Assembly: GCF_963676685.1 (NCBI RefSeq)
Contig: NC_092345.1
Location: 74,761,960 to 74,825,959, forward strand
DNA from: Mytilus edulis
Lineage: Eukaryota; Mollusca; Bivalvia; Mytilida; Mytilidae
Direction of reading: 5' to 3'
DNA length: 64,000 nt
The notes beneath the pieces were generated by a model that was not told the origin of the DNA, made no database searches, and worked only from the letters and a program-made list of their open reading frames with translations. Shown piece after piece: positions 1 to 14,200 of this stretch (position 1 is the stretch's first letter; the number at the start of each line of letters is the position of its first letter). Both the position numbers and the translations under genes were made by a program.

Positions 1-2125
1 ATTCAATTTGATGAACAGAAGCAAAATATCAAAACGTACTCGTAATATAATAAAAAAAATATTTAGAGAGTAAAAGTATTTGTTAACACCAAAAAGGATC
101 GTACAAAGATTCAGAAAAAAATGACCAGCGTTTTTTTTTTAATGTTTGTTCTTGATAAAAGTTGACAACAAAGCAAAGCATTTAGAAAAGGTTCAATATA
201 CTGATGATATATATTCTGTCTTGATAAACATGTTTTTAATTTTCTCGGTTCTGTGAATCTGAATGATAAATAGTAGATTAAATTTCATTTTTCCTCATTT
301 AATATTATCATTTCCAAATCGAGAAATATTACCTTCAAAGAAAAAATTGATTGAACTGTCATTCATTTAATTGACGAGCATTAGATATTACAGATTTCAG
401 AATCAAACTAATTTAACTATCAAGATGTCTAAATCGATCCAATGACTTTATTAAAGACTGCGGTCTAACAATTCCTTAAAGTATCAACAAATGTTAAGGA
501 AAAGAAATGAGTATTTTCCGTTGTATTAATGATGTTTGAAAGGTTGTTAATATTGTCCTGTAACGAAGGGTAGAAATAGATAATTTGAAATTAATATAAT
601 GATGTGGAGCTTTTTCTCACGATTTTTCATTGCGGGTGAAAACTGAATATGCATCTGTCTTTCTTATAATTATTCAATCTTAACATCACATGTGAAACAT
701 TTCTTATTGATATCAAAGAAGTTAATATAGTTATCTCGATTCATGCAAATGCTGAACTATTGTTATACGTGTATATAGTCCTATATAAATAAACCCGCCT
801 TCGCGTGGAGCATTGTTTCGCTGCGTTGAATACCCATTGATGGCCTTGTGCTATTTTCTACTACTTGGTCATGTTGTTATCTCTTTGACATATTCCAATT
901 TTTCATTTTCTATCATATTTTCAATACAGCGGTCGCATAAACATATGTTGTAGCCTGTTTCATTACAGAAGTAGTATAAACAATTGTGTTGCCTGTTTCA
1001 ATACGCCAATACAGCGATAGTATTACATATGCTGTAGTCTTAAAATGATGTCCCGAATCTGTAATATATATTTGAAACTTATTATCTCACAACAAACAGT
1101 CGACCAATAAAGTAGAAACAAATGTTCGTCTTCTGTGTTTGGCATATAAAATATGAATTTTGCTATAAGACATTTTGTGGATGTCCAATAAAAAGCATGG
1201 TTTTAATTCGTTGTTCTTGTTTACAGAAAATACTTCAATTTATAATACATGATAATAAGATTGCTAAAAGAAGGCAGCATATAATCAATTGCAATAAAAT
1301 ACACAAATGTGAGGTAGATTGGTATAAGCAAGTATAGCTGAATATCTACAAAGCTCAATACACAGAAAAGTATAATTGGTTAGAATTTAAAATAAGGAAG
1401 AATAATCTAAAATTATCATTATCGGCAGAATAAAATATTGAAATATTCACTGATTGAAGCGAGCACATATTAATAAATAAAGAAAAAGTAAGGAACAATT
1501 TTGAAAACTCTGTACGTGTAGATAATGCCATTAACATTCAACTTTGTCATATATTTTCTCCTTTTTTTTAAATTGTATTTTTATGGCATTTGTGCTGAAT
1601 GTTGGTTTGATACTAGCTATTGTTCTAAATAAGTATCACTTCACGTCTGACACAAAAAAAAAACACATATTAAGGGATTATTTTTATCAGATTGATCTCT
1701 AAATTGGCAAAACTATGATGTACATAAAAAAAGTTTACATAAAAATAAGTACTTTTTAAAATGCATCATCAATAGTGTTTCTATAATATATTTTGTTCCT
1801 AGTACGTAGTTTATTTCATTCATGACGAACGTTCGCTGCGCCTAGATATTAGACTGTTTACACATGCAGATTAGCTGAAAGTTTGACTTGCAGAAATTAC
1901 TAAACATAATGAGTTAAAGCATAGGGATACCTATTCAAATTATCTTAATCAACATCTCAAAAATTAATCGACCACAGTATCCTTAACCAGGATCAAAGTA
2001 TCATACGATTGATCAAAGAAAAATACAAACCTAAAGGTGGGTAAACTCTGATTATTAGTATACTTTCTTTTGTAAAAAAACGATGGCCAATCACGAAAAA
2101 GGTTTAACTTCAATTAAAGAAATCA
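1..2125. other. 5' flank, no gene seen
   Basis: AT-rich DNA with only short unconvincing open frames. A mussel-type repeat fragment in reverse orientation lies at about 805-905. I see no other exon on either strand. Confidence 0.5.
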
Positions 2126-2133
2126 TATAAAAG
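2126..2133 (+). promoter_or_regulatory. TATA box of the astacin gene
   Basis: TATAAAAG lies 60 bp upstream of the ATG at 2186. This predicts a start site near 2156-2162 and a 5' leader of only about 25-30 nt. The position suits a core promoter and supports the chosen start codon. The start site itself is inferred. Confidence 0.6.
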
Positions 2134-2185
2134 GGCTACTGTACGACAAATTCTATATCTTGCAGCCTCTACTAAGAATTGCAAA

Positions 2186-2258
2186 ATGTTGATAATCTAT
2201 GTTGCATGTGTTTTACATATGCTGACTGCGGTATTGTCGACACCATACCGTCACAAAT
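2186..2258 (+). CDS. Exon 1: signal peptide
   Basis: Twenty-four codons from the first ATG after the TATA box encode a hydrophobic leader, MLIIYVACVLHMLTAVLS, with likely cleavage near residue 18. The donor is GTAAGT and the exon ends in phase 1. Confidence 0.75.
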
Positions 2259-5200
2259 GTAAGTTAAAAAATAATTATAAACGTTGATTATTTTACTTTT
2301 GATGTACTTTTTTCTTTTCTTTTTTCTTTTAGATATAATTCATTTAATTGTCATGGAATTTTTACAGGAAGAAATAATAAAACAAAAATATTACGAAGTA
2401 TTTGTGTCTAATATTTAATTTGAAAAAAACGTGTAAACATTTCTTTTTTAGCAGCAGAATTGATTGAAAACGAACTAAAAAAGCTTGACAATGTTCATGG
2501 GAGACAGATAAGAACTGTGAGTGGATTGTTTTTAGCAAGCGTAATTTGTTCCTCTCATTAATTGGAATTTTGAGTTTTAATTTTAAAATCGAAATATGTC
2601 AGTTATGTCATCAATAAAAAAATACTGAAAGTTTCAAAACAAAAACACTAACGCAGCGAATGAAGTAAAATAGGTTAATAGTGTTAACAATAAGTTAATG
2701 AATCATGAAATACTTTGATGATGATTTAACATTGATAGTTCCTTTTCTTACCCGAAAAGTTACTTATTTTAAAAGTTTGAAAATGATTATTATAGAATTA
2801 TCCAGATAACAAAACTTTAATGAAAATAACTTTTGCTTCCGTTGTTACTTTCGGATATAGGCAGTAGTCTTATTCAGGTTTCCATTCCCTCCGATTGTTT
2901 TTGTTTAACACTTTCATGGAGCATACGCTTTCCTTTATTTTCTCAATCAACCCGGGTATATACAGATGATATGCATAGAGCAATACAAAATAGAATAAGT
3001 CAGAAATCTGCCGTATTACTAGAAAAAGTTTTGCTGATAACTTCTCATCAAACATCGTGACTGCGCTGATTATTTGCGCCATTTTCTTCTTCTTATAGTC
3101 GTGACACGGGATTTACGTAATTACAACTCAAGCAAGGGGCAGTATGATAAAAAAAAATTATATAAAAATTTAAATGGCTCATTAAAACTGAAATATTAAT
3201 TTATATGAAGAAAAAAAGATGTGGTATGATTGCCAATGAGACAACTCTCCACAAGAGACCAAAATGATGCTTGTTTACATAACTTTAACCCCATGCATTT
3301 GAAATACACATGACACTATTATTACTATTTATCCCCTCTGTAATACGAGGTTATTGTCAGTAACAGTCATCTTCTAAGTTTTATGTAATTTTTATGCTTT
3401 TTTTTAACAGAATGAGGAGAACAATGACATACTGTTAAACAACGCACAAGATCGACTACCAAGCTATGGTGTGAGACGAAAATTGAACAGGCATGGCCTC
3501 AACGAGATGAATGACCTACAAAGAAACCTTCATGAAGGCACGCAAACAGACAGCAAAAAGCTTGGGATCGTTGAAAGACATGGGGGACATGGAAAAGGAA
3601 AAGGAAAAGGAAAGGGAAAAGGAAAGGGAAAAGGAAAGAAAAAAGGTCTTGGAAAAGGACATTTTTTTGATTTTCAGGAGGTAATCTTTAACATTAAGTA
3701 TGTAATATGAAACATTTCATTGATACTATTTCATCATAATAATTTTAATAGAAAAACATGTATGATCTACAAATAATTGAAGCCACATGTTTGTTTTAAT
3801 ACACCTTAACGCTATTTAGTCCAATACGGGGGAAAATCAGTCACTTGCACAATCTTCTGTTTGGGTCAAGTCTTGCAATAAATGGGAATCCGCTCGTGTT
3901 ACGTTTTGAACAATGCATAGTAGTCAGCCGAATACCAGCTTAGTCTTGCTAAATAAAAGGTTATCAGTCACGAGCTAAGGAGGGAAAAAGATTACTACTA
4001 AACAAACAACAAAACCACAAACATTTCGAGACAGAAAGTCACCATACGGCATTTAGCTATGAGCAAAACCAATACTGTATATTAAGCTATAAAATCTCCG
4101 ACAAAACTCTTAACATTTTAAAAGGAAACAAATGACATCCTGATTCGTGATAAAACAACAAACAAATAAAGCAGACAGCCACTAACGACAACTATTGAAT
4201 TACAGTTCGTGGACTTGGACTTGGTACAGGTACATCAAGGAATTTGTTTCTCATCGTTTAATCCTCGCTCAACATGGGGTAATAGCAAAACTGTAAAATC
4301 AGTTTTAACTCTTCATATGGACACGAAACTGTCAAAACCAAATAAGACAACTAAATAACTTCTAAATAAATCATGTTTACCAGAATAATAATAACCAGTA
4401 CACATTTGTTGTCTAATTGGCAATAATATCACACCTTCTAATTTTCATATTGAAGAACTTCTATTATAGTAGATATTTTCTCCTTTTCACCAAAAAATGT
4501 ATGTAATGAACGTAAATGTAATGTTTAAACTATCATTTTGTTTATTCCAGGAAATTCCTGAAGATCTTGAAGTTTATCATGAGGCAATGTTCATTGAGAA
4601 AGGTGGCAAAGTCCACGAGGTAATTAATTAATTTATTTTCCATCATAATTCTATCAAATGTTGGCCAAATTATATCTTTCACATTGCTACTGTTAACAAA
4701 TATCGTTTTTTAGCTATTCAAATGAACAATTATTAAATTCTAATATATGATTTTTTTTAAGCTGAGTCCACATTTATGACACCATCTTGATTTACAGATT
4801 TAAACAAAATAAGATAATACAAATCCGTCGGCGTACGTGAACTGTAAAACAAACCCACTCTGAATTTAATGGGTCAATTGGAACCAAACTTGGCCACACT
4901 CATTATTGGGTTATCTTATTTAAAAATGTGTCCGATGACCCCGACTATCGACAAACATGGCCCATATAGATTAAAATAGACCATATGGACAAAATATAAG
5001 TTAAACTTTTATCTTGAAAACCGTTAAAAACTTGACAGGACAAAAATAGTAAGAATGATGTGTGATCTACTAAATGTCTATTGACATATAAAAAAAGGCT
5101 TCTTAAGTTATTGCAATTAACAAATATTTGTCCACCATCTCAAATGTCATTATAGATAAGGTCAACTCCTTTATAAAGTTATTTTTAGTGACGATTTTTT

Positions 5201-8200
5201 CCAATTTTTTATGTTTGCCTATTGAACAAATCACGGACCATTACAATTAAACTATGGTATTGTGAATACGCTTTCCCTTCCCCATCCGGAACCTTTCTTG
5301 TTGTATCAATTAATTTCATAAATAAAACAATTGTATGGACAAAAAATCATTATGTACATCAGTTTAGAAAAAAAAAACAATCGTTTAACTCTGTTCTATC
5401 GGTATCACAAAAGACATAAACAACAGAACTCGCAATATAAAATTGAATTTTAAAGTTATTGTAAGTACTTGTTTTTGTGGTTATCGTACATCCCTTCTTT
5501 GTTTTATGATCAATATATATGAACAAATGCATTCTCGTGGTTTCTTGGCTCGTTTTATTATTTTGCAATCATACCAGTATTTTCTTGACTTGTGTTGTCT
5601 AATTGTCATCTACTTTACATGTAATGAGAAAATAATTTCATTCTCCTTTTTCCCCTTTTTTCCGTTGAATAGGCTTCTGGGAAGAATTTAGGAAAGAAAA
5701 AGGCTAAAATTGAACAGAACGATAGACATCTGTATAGCAAAGTAAGTAGAAATTAATGTAATACCTGAATAAAAAAGGTGAAAAATCTTTATCATATATG
5801 ATTGTTAATCTTTATAACAATGAAAATACTGACACCGGATAACAATATTCCTTAAAAGAAATGCATATATCAGATTTTAAATTGCATCATAATACCAACA
5901 CACATTTGATGCGTATTACGTATGTGTGACATGTCGAGTACAGAAGTTTAATACATGCAGGAACAAGGTAAATAAAACTACCAGCCAAGTATGATTATGA
6001 AAAATCTTCCATTTAAACTACTACTAGAACACACCCGCGAAATCGCGGGCATTCAGAGCGGAGTTAAAAGTATGTAAAGTGTTGTTAAAAGTTTTATACA
6101 GGCTCCTCCTTCATTTCCAAAATTCCCAATTTTTGGTTTTCTATCAATTTTAATATGAACATACATTTAGTATGTTATGAACATTTAAGTAAGGAGCCTG
6201 TAGTTCAGTGGTTGTCGTTTGTTTGTGTGTTACATATTTGTTTTTCGTTCCTTTTTTTGTACATAAATAAGGCCGCTAGTTTTCTCGTTTGAATTTTTTT
6301 ACATCGTCATTTCGTGGCCTTTTAAAGCTGAGTATGCGGTATGGGCTTTGCTCGTTGTTGAAGGCCGTGCGGTGACCTATAGTCGTAAATTTCTGTGTCA
6401 TTTTGGTCTCTTGTGGAGATTTGTCTCAACATGGCAATCATACCACATCTTTTTTTTTTGTAATCAATGAATTTTGTAAAATATTTAATGAATGGAGAAT
6501 TTCAGAAAAGGTATCAAAAGTTCACATGAATAATTTTAGCGCTTATCTGTATATTACTATATAAATAAAGTGTATTTACTTTCAATTCTTAGTTTAGTAA
6601 TCTATCCATGGTGGTCAATTGACATAGTATACAGACCCTCTCCATTTAATAAACTCTGAACAGAATTAAAATACACTTTATTCGTACTATTTGTTTGTTC
6701 AAAGTATACAGGAAAACGCAAACCGGAAGTATAATCAGACTTAAAATTTCGTCCAATGACGGGACAATATCCGGATGCCTTTTTTCTCGTTTTTCTCCCA
6801 AAATAACTCAATCTGAATAATCATATGAATGGATGACAAATGCGACTATGCACTGTATATATAGGACACAGAGTCGTGTTGATTAATTTATTGTGGAAAG
6901 AGGATAAGCGACACCAAAAATGAGGTCTTCTCGTTTAATAGTATAGAAGAGAGTTGCATTCTTATCCTTGTCATTAGCTTTATAGTATAAAACTAAGTGG
7001 ATGGTAACCTTCGTGGAAAGACCATCAGTTAAAGCACCCGGTAATAAATACAACCTACGTGTATGGCCCACCAATAAAAAAAAAGCTTCTATCTTCTACG
7101 AATGAAATCATTTTTGTTTCGAACCTTTTAGAGTTATCTGGCTTTTATTTTCAGTAGAACCTACATACAAAAAACAAAGGACAAAAAATAAAGAAAGGAA
7201 AATTACTTTTAGCATTTTATTTTTGTCGACATACAAGAACTATAAAATTAGAACCAAAACAGTTTAAGTTCCATTTTCAAAAAAATCAAGAGTTTAAGAG
7301 CTATGATTGCTATCTAATTTTATATTCATTACAAACTACCAACAAAGGTTTATTTTAAATATCAAGAACGGAAAATTATAATCAATTGATATAATGTATT
7401 TAACTCTGTTGTGATATAAACTCATGTTTTTTTTAAATTCTTCTTGACAAATTATTTTACTGTTTAATAAAGAAATGAAAATTGTTTTCGATTTTAATAT
7501 TTAGATCCTTTACTGTATGGCACTAACTGTGTTTTTAACATTATTTAAAGATAAGATTGAAATGGTTTGTTTGAATAATGAGGAAAGATGAACAAATGCA
7601 GATTATTTACTTTTGAAAGCATTTCTGTATTTTTTCTGATTATCATGATTAGTCTTTTTATTCGGTAAACTTTGAAAATAATTCCCCGCTTGAGCTGTAA
7701 AACATGTCGCAATCAAATTCATATTTTTCATACATGTCATCAATACCTATCCAGAACTAACCCTGTATTTCGTAAAGTTAGGTTGATATAGAGTTATTTG
7801 TCCGACACCTAAAAGCCTAGTTATTAGATAAACTGTAATAAGTAGACAAAACTGTAGAGTATAATATGTAATGGCCCTTTCCCTGTGTGTTTACGCTTTT
7901 AAATGCACTCTTGAGTCTGCCTATTTGAGTGTTTGATTTGTTTTGTTATATAGTAGGATAAGAGACATATATCTCATTTGTTTTGGTGAAAGTATTTAAA
8001 GAAAGCTTTCTTCTTACACATGTATTTCATTTCAATATTTTAGAATATCTGGGTTTTTTTTCAAATAAAAATTGTACTATTACCGTGTCTCGATTGTAAC
8101 AACATTTTGGCAATTTTGCATGACTTTAGCTGTAAAACAATCTCAGTGACATTTACTTTTTATAATTTTTTAAGAAATATTTTACATTGTACATCGACAT

Positions 8201-11200
8201 TGTTGCTAGTCTTAGAGGAAACTTTAAACCCTATGTGAGAAATGAAATTAAGTTTGATTCTTATAAAGAGACTGTATCAAAATGTCTAATGCAATGTGTT
8301 TACCATTATTTTTTTTTTTTAAATATGTTTAAAACACGTTTAACTCTTTCTATATATACTGTATATTTAATTTTAAAATGACTGAATAATAGCCAACGAT
8401 AAATCTTACGGGGCGATGGATCATATAAATATGATACAGTGCACTACAAAATATAATATATAATTAGTCTAAAAGGGTACAACATCACAAAAAAAACAAC
8501 AATAAAATGATATCGATATTTCGGATAACAGATATCCTTCATCAGTAGGATCACGATGTCAAACTACTCTTATTATAAAACTATAACAATCTTGAATTCT
8601 ATACAGTAAAACAGGTAAAACAGTTTTATCCACACATCATATTACGGACTTTTTTGGAATTTTCCTCGGAGTTCAGTATTTTTGTGATTTAACTTTTGGA
8701 TAGTTGTCGCATTGTGTATTATACCAAATCTACCTTGCATATAAATATAACATACTTATCTTTCCAGGACTCGAGAAAGAGAAACTACCTCATAGGCGAG
8801 ACTCATCTGTGGCCAAATGGTAAAGTTCCGTATGTCATCGATTATGCATTTAGTAAGTACAATCCAACATAACATATGTATGTTGCATTTCGGAGCAATC
8901 ATTTTTTGAAATGAAAATGAAAATATTTTGGCGAATAATTCCGAAAATTTAGATTTCCCTCAACAATTTTTTTAATTTTGTTTAAGTACATTTCTGACAA
9001 AGAAAAACATACTTAGTTAAACGTAAACTTCGACTCCCAGTGCATAGACTTAAAATTCATTGCAAAAAGTTTCATGGTTTGAGAGGTAAACACTATTTAA
9101 CCCTTTAGAAGGCTTATAACGTCATTAGTATTTTGTAATTTGAAATTAACTTGACAATTTATTAAACCAATCAACTCACAAGAAACGGTCCACAGAAATG
9201 ATATCCAAGTCATTATTTGTCTGTTACTTGGGTAATGCTACCACCTATTTGATGTTCGTATTCCTCTAAAATAATTGCTTGATCCTTGAAGGTGTAAATA
9301 GAGGATGAGTTAAATCAATCAATGTGTTATATTTGCTATTACAAAACGTGCCTATTGTTGGTATGTCACGGTTGTGCTTTCTTCTGGTCACTCAGTTCAA
9401 ATTTGTTGCAGCTTTCGTCTGAGTTTTTCATTCCACTCCTCCTGTCTAAACAAATACAAACCAAAATGCAACTTTCCTTTGTCAGTTTACCTATCGTCGT
9501 TCTCATTAGCTAAGCTATTGTTTCTTTTTTAAACAATGTCTGTCTAGAACGATATGTCATGGTTGTTCCTTCCTGGTTTTCTTTTGATAGGCGGTGATAG
9601 TGTATCTCCAAGGAATATCTCCCCTTTTCAACTAACTCTACATTTTAGTCGGAAAGTAAATCTATTGAATATCAAGGACTGTTTCCATTTAATTGCTTCA
9701 GAGATACTCAACGTTGTCTATAATTTCAGATGGTATATAGGAAAACAATGTGTTAATTGATGAATGCAGATGATGGCTGACAAAACAATTCAAATTCCTT
9801 TCCGTTTATCTTTTTTAATTTTAATCTTTTAACTGAAAAACTTTTAAAATGGTAAATTTAGCGCAAATGTATTTGCGTTTTGTCGTGCAATCGCAGATGT
9901 TTTGCTTATTTATTAGCATTTTACAAGACTTTGTTCGTCCATTTTTATGCCTATCACTATCCATGTGAAACAAGTTTTCTATAGAAAAAAAAGAAGTTTG
10001 GTGCTCTAACAAGACCATTTCCATGCATTAAAAAATCATTCTTATCCCATATCCTGTTTTTCATTGTTTATTTTTGCAGTGTTCTTGCAGTAAGAGACCT
10101 CATGTAGATGTTTCTTCTCATTTAATAGCAGTTTTAAACAAACATAAATATGGATTGATCACCTTTCACGAATAAATTCTTTTGCACTCTTTGTACGGTT
10201 GTTTATATGACAGTGATAGTTTGTGTTTAGCACGCCGAGTTAATAAAATGGAAATTAATGCATGTAAAACTACTATTATTACCAATGCAATAACTAATCA
10301 TCTGACGTGGATGGAAACAACTATTAAGCACTGTACGACAATCAACAATGAACCAATCCCACTCCGTATAGTTAATCTTAATCAAGTAAAAATGTTTGAA
10401 AATATAAACTAATTCCCACTAATGAAAACCTTTATTTTAAGTCTACTGTTTTGAAAGTCAAGACTTAAATTTTTTATAAACCCTTTTCTAGATGCAGAGG
10501 AGAAAGCCAAAATCATAGATGCAGTCGCTGAATTTCGTTCTTTGACATGTGTACATTGGGTACCATTAGAAGATTCAAAGGATCTTGGACATACTAACTA
10601 TGTTTCTTTCGTCAACGGAACGTGAGTAAATGAAATTTAAGAATAAACTCATCAAAAATACCAAGATTGAAATTTAGTATATGCTCCAAACGTGCGTTTC
10701 GTTTACAAAAAGACTCATCAATGACGCTCGAAATAAAAAGTCAAAAGTCTAAATTAAATACGAAGGTGGAGAGCATTGAGGACCAAAAATTCCTAAACGT
10801 TATGCCATATACAGCTAAGGTAATATATTCCTGAGGTAGAAAAGTCTTAGTTTTCAAAATTTCAAAGTTTTGTAAACAGGTTATTTATAATTATGACCAT
10901 ATCAATGGCAAAAAAGCTGACTACCCTCGGGAAATTAAAACTACAACAGCAGTGACATCGACCCAGTGTTTGTAAATACACTCATCAGGATTGGAATTTA
11001 GTATTGATTTTCTAAACAGTCAAAATGTCAGTGCTGATACCACACCCCCTCCCAAAATCCTTATTGACAAACGATGTTCTTGGCTTGGATTGAGCAAATA
11101 AACATACGATTGGTAAATACTATTTTTGAGTTCCTAATCCTACCCGTTTCTAACTTGGGTTATCTTCCTCCACTTGTAACACATGATGCATTCGTTTGTT

Positions 11201-14200
11201 AGAATGTATACATGAACGTTTCAGTTGGAAAGCAGGTCACGGTTTGACCCCAAGTCTATCAGCAACAATAGAGTCACGTGACCGTGAAAATTCAGTAAAA
11301 CTACGGGTGAGACAAACCTCAATTTTACTAACTAAATACCACTGTAGTTAAAAAAACTTCATGACCCAAATAATCTCCAAATAATCTTGAATATCGTCAA
11401 AACTTACACATCAAATCAAAGTCCTTCATTCTTTATTTTATCTTTAAACTTGAAGTTTGTGTGAAAATTGTCAAGTCTCCTGATCGAAAAATATGAATGT
11501 TTTCGAGGAAACTAAAAATAATGGGCTGAATTTAAATTTAATAAAGCATCTCATTAAGATAAACACTCGATATGAATATCTAGCCAATTGAATTTTGGAT
11601 ACGCAAACGTCAAGTTATTTTCGACACGAAGCGGTGTTTTTTTTTGCCGATTTGTGCAAGAAGTTACCTCCCCTTGATATCACAAGTCAAAAATAAAAAC
11701 CCAGCAAAATGAATAAAAAGCAGTTTACTTCACCAAAACAAAGGGGAAATTAAATGAAATTCGATTTACAACATTTTTATTATAATATAAAGAAGAAATA
11801 CTTCCCTGCTTTTCAGAGATGGATTTAATGTAAATATTAAAAGACAAAATTTGAGTTAAAATTAAGAAATTTAAACATATTTATATTTTTTTCAGCTTTT
11901 TTTATATGAGTCAGCTCTGGCTGATGGAATTTACTTTGCAATGTTTATAAATGTTTATATATATGGAATCACTTCTTGTAGAATATTTTTAAAACACTTC
12001 TAATAATGTTTAATGCAATAAAACATATTTTATACAGTTTGAATCATCTTTCTGAAGAAAAAAAATAATAAATAATACTGATCATTATTATTTTGTATTC
12101 TATCAATTGGGACGAAGAGTCGGACAATAATTTTCTTCAAAGTAAAAAAGCCTTTTAACTCAAGCCTTTGTTTCTTAGTTAAACATTACAGTGCTGCCTA
12201 GAAAATGTCAAAATATTACAGAAAAAGGATAAGTTCTACCAAACATTTTGACAGAAATATCTATTAAAATTATACTTTAAGTGAAAGTGACATAATTGAC
12301 TTTTCTCCTGTAGTCAATTAAAATCTGTTTCAAAAGAGGGACGAAAGATACCAAAGGGACAGTCCGGTAAATAGTCTAACTCGGTAGGTCACATTCATGA
12401 AAGGAAAGGGGATTGTAGTTACGACGTAAGGAACATATCCGATATCATTTGTGAAACGGTTATTCCATAACGGTCAACCAACTCGTGATGGCGTCCGTAA
12501 AATTTACGAAGGGATGATTTCAACTTCACCATTTGGAACTCTTGGTTTAATAGCTTCCTTGTGAGTAGCAACCCTCTATCAAGAAAATCATGATAGGAAA
12601 TGCAAGCACGGGAATATCGTATTAATTGGGAGATATATACCCCGTATGCAGGTGCTGCTGGAATGTTGCTACTTAGAAATGGATAGTTCACAATTGGAAA
12701 GCTGAAATCATCTCTTTTGTCGTAACGTTTTGTTTTCAACCGACCCTCATTGTCAATTTCCAGATGTAAGTCAAGATATGAAGCCGACTTAACTGTATCT
12801 GTAGTATCCTTCAAACTCTGTTATGCAGCTATTGTTGTTATCTGTTTCAAACTCTGTCCTGTAGCTAATGTTGTTATCTGTTTCAAACTCTATTCTGCAG
12901 CTATTGTTGTTATCTGTTTCAAACTCTGTTCTGCAGCTATTGTTGTTACCTGTTTCAAACTCTGTTCTGCAGCTATTGTTGTTATCTGTTTCAAACTCTG
13001 TTCTGCAGCTATTGTTGTTATCTGTTTCGAACTCTGGTCAGCAGCTATTGTTGTTATCTGTTTTAAACTCTGTTCTGCAGCTATTGTTGTTATCTGTTTC
13101 AATCTCTGTTCTGTAGCTAATGTTGTTATCTGTTTCAAACTCCGTTCTGTAGCTAATGTTGTTATCTGTTTCAAACTCTGTTCTGTAGCTGATGTTATCT
13201 GTTTCAAACTCTGTTCTGCAGCTATTGTTGATATCTGTTTCAAACTCTGTTCTGCAGCTATTGTTGCTATCTGTTTCAAACTCTGTTCTGCAGCTATTGT
13301 TGTTATCTGTGTCAAATAGTTATCAAAGGTACCAGGATTATAATTTAGTACGCCAGACGCGCGTTTCGTCTACATAAGACTCATCAGTGACGCTCATATC
13401 AAAATATTTATAAAGCCAAACAAGTTCAAAGTTGAAGAGCATTGAGGATCCAAAATTCCAAAAAGTTGTGCCAAATACGGCTAAGGTAATCTATGCCTGG
13501 AATAAGAAAATCCTTAGTTTTTCGTAAAATTCAATGTTTTGTAAACAGGAAATTTATAAAAATGACCACATTATTGATATTCATGTCAACACCGAAATGT
13601 TGACTACTGGGCTGGTGATACCCTCGGGGACGAAACGTCCACCAGCAGTGGCATCGACTCAGTGGTGTAAATAGTTATCAAAGGTACCAGGATTATAATT
13701 TAGAACGCCAGACGCGCGTTTCGTCTACATAAGACTCATCAGTGACGCTCATATCAAAATATTTATAAAGCCAAACAAGTTCAAAGTTGAAGAGCATTGA
13801 GGATCCAAAATTCCAAAAAGTTGTTCCAAATACGGCAAAGGTAATCTATGCCTTGGATAAGAAAATCCTTAGTTTTTCGTAAAATTCAATGTTTTGTAAA
13901 CAGGAAATTTATAAAAATGACCACATTATTGATATTCATGTCAACACCGAAATGTTGACTACTGGGCTGGTGATACCCTCGGGGACGAAACGTCCACCAG
14001 CAGTGGCATCGACCCAGTGGTGTAAATAGTTATCAAAGGTACCAGGATTATAATTTAGTACGCCAGACGTGCGTTTCGTCTACATAAGACTCATCAGTGA
14101 CGCTCATATCAAAATAGTTATAAAGCCAAACAAGTTCAAAGTTGAAGAGCATTGAGGATCCAAAATTCCAAAAAGTTGTGCCAAATACGGCTAAGGTAAT

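Noticed and set aside
12890-13315. - strand frame of QITTIAAEQSLK repeats as a secreted repeat protein
   Set aside because: Same cause. It has no signal peptide, start context or independent exon borders; it is treated as a minisatellite.
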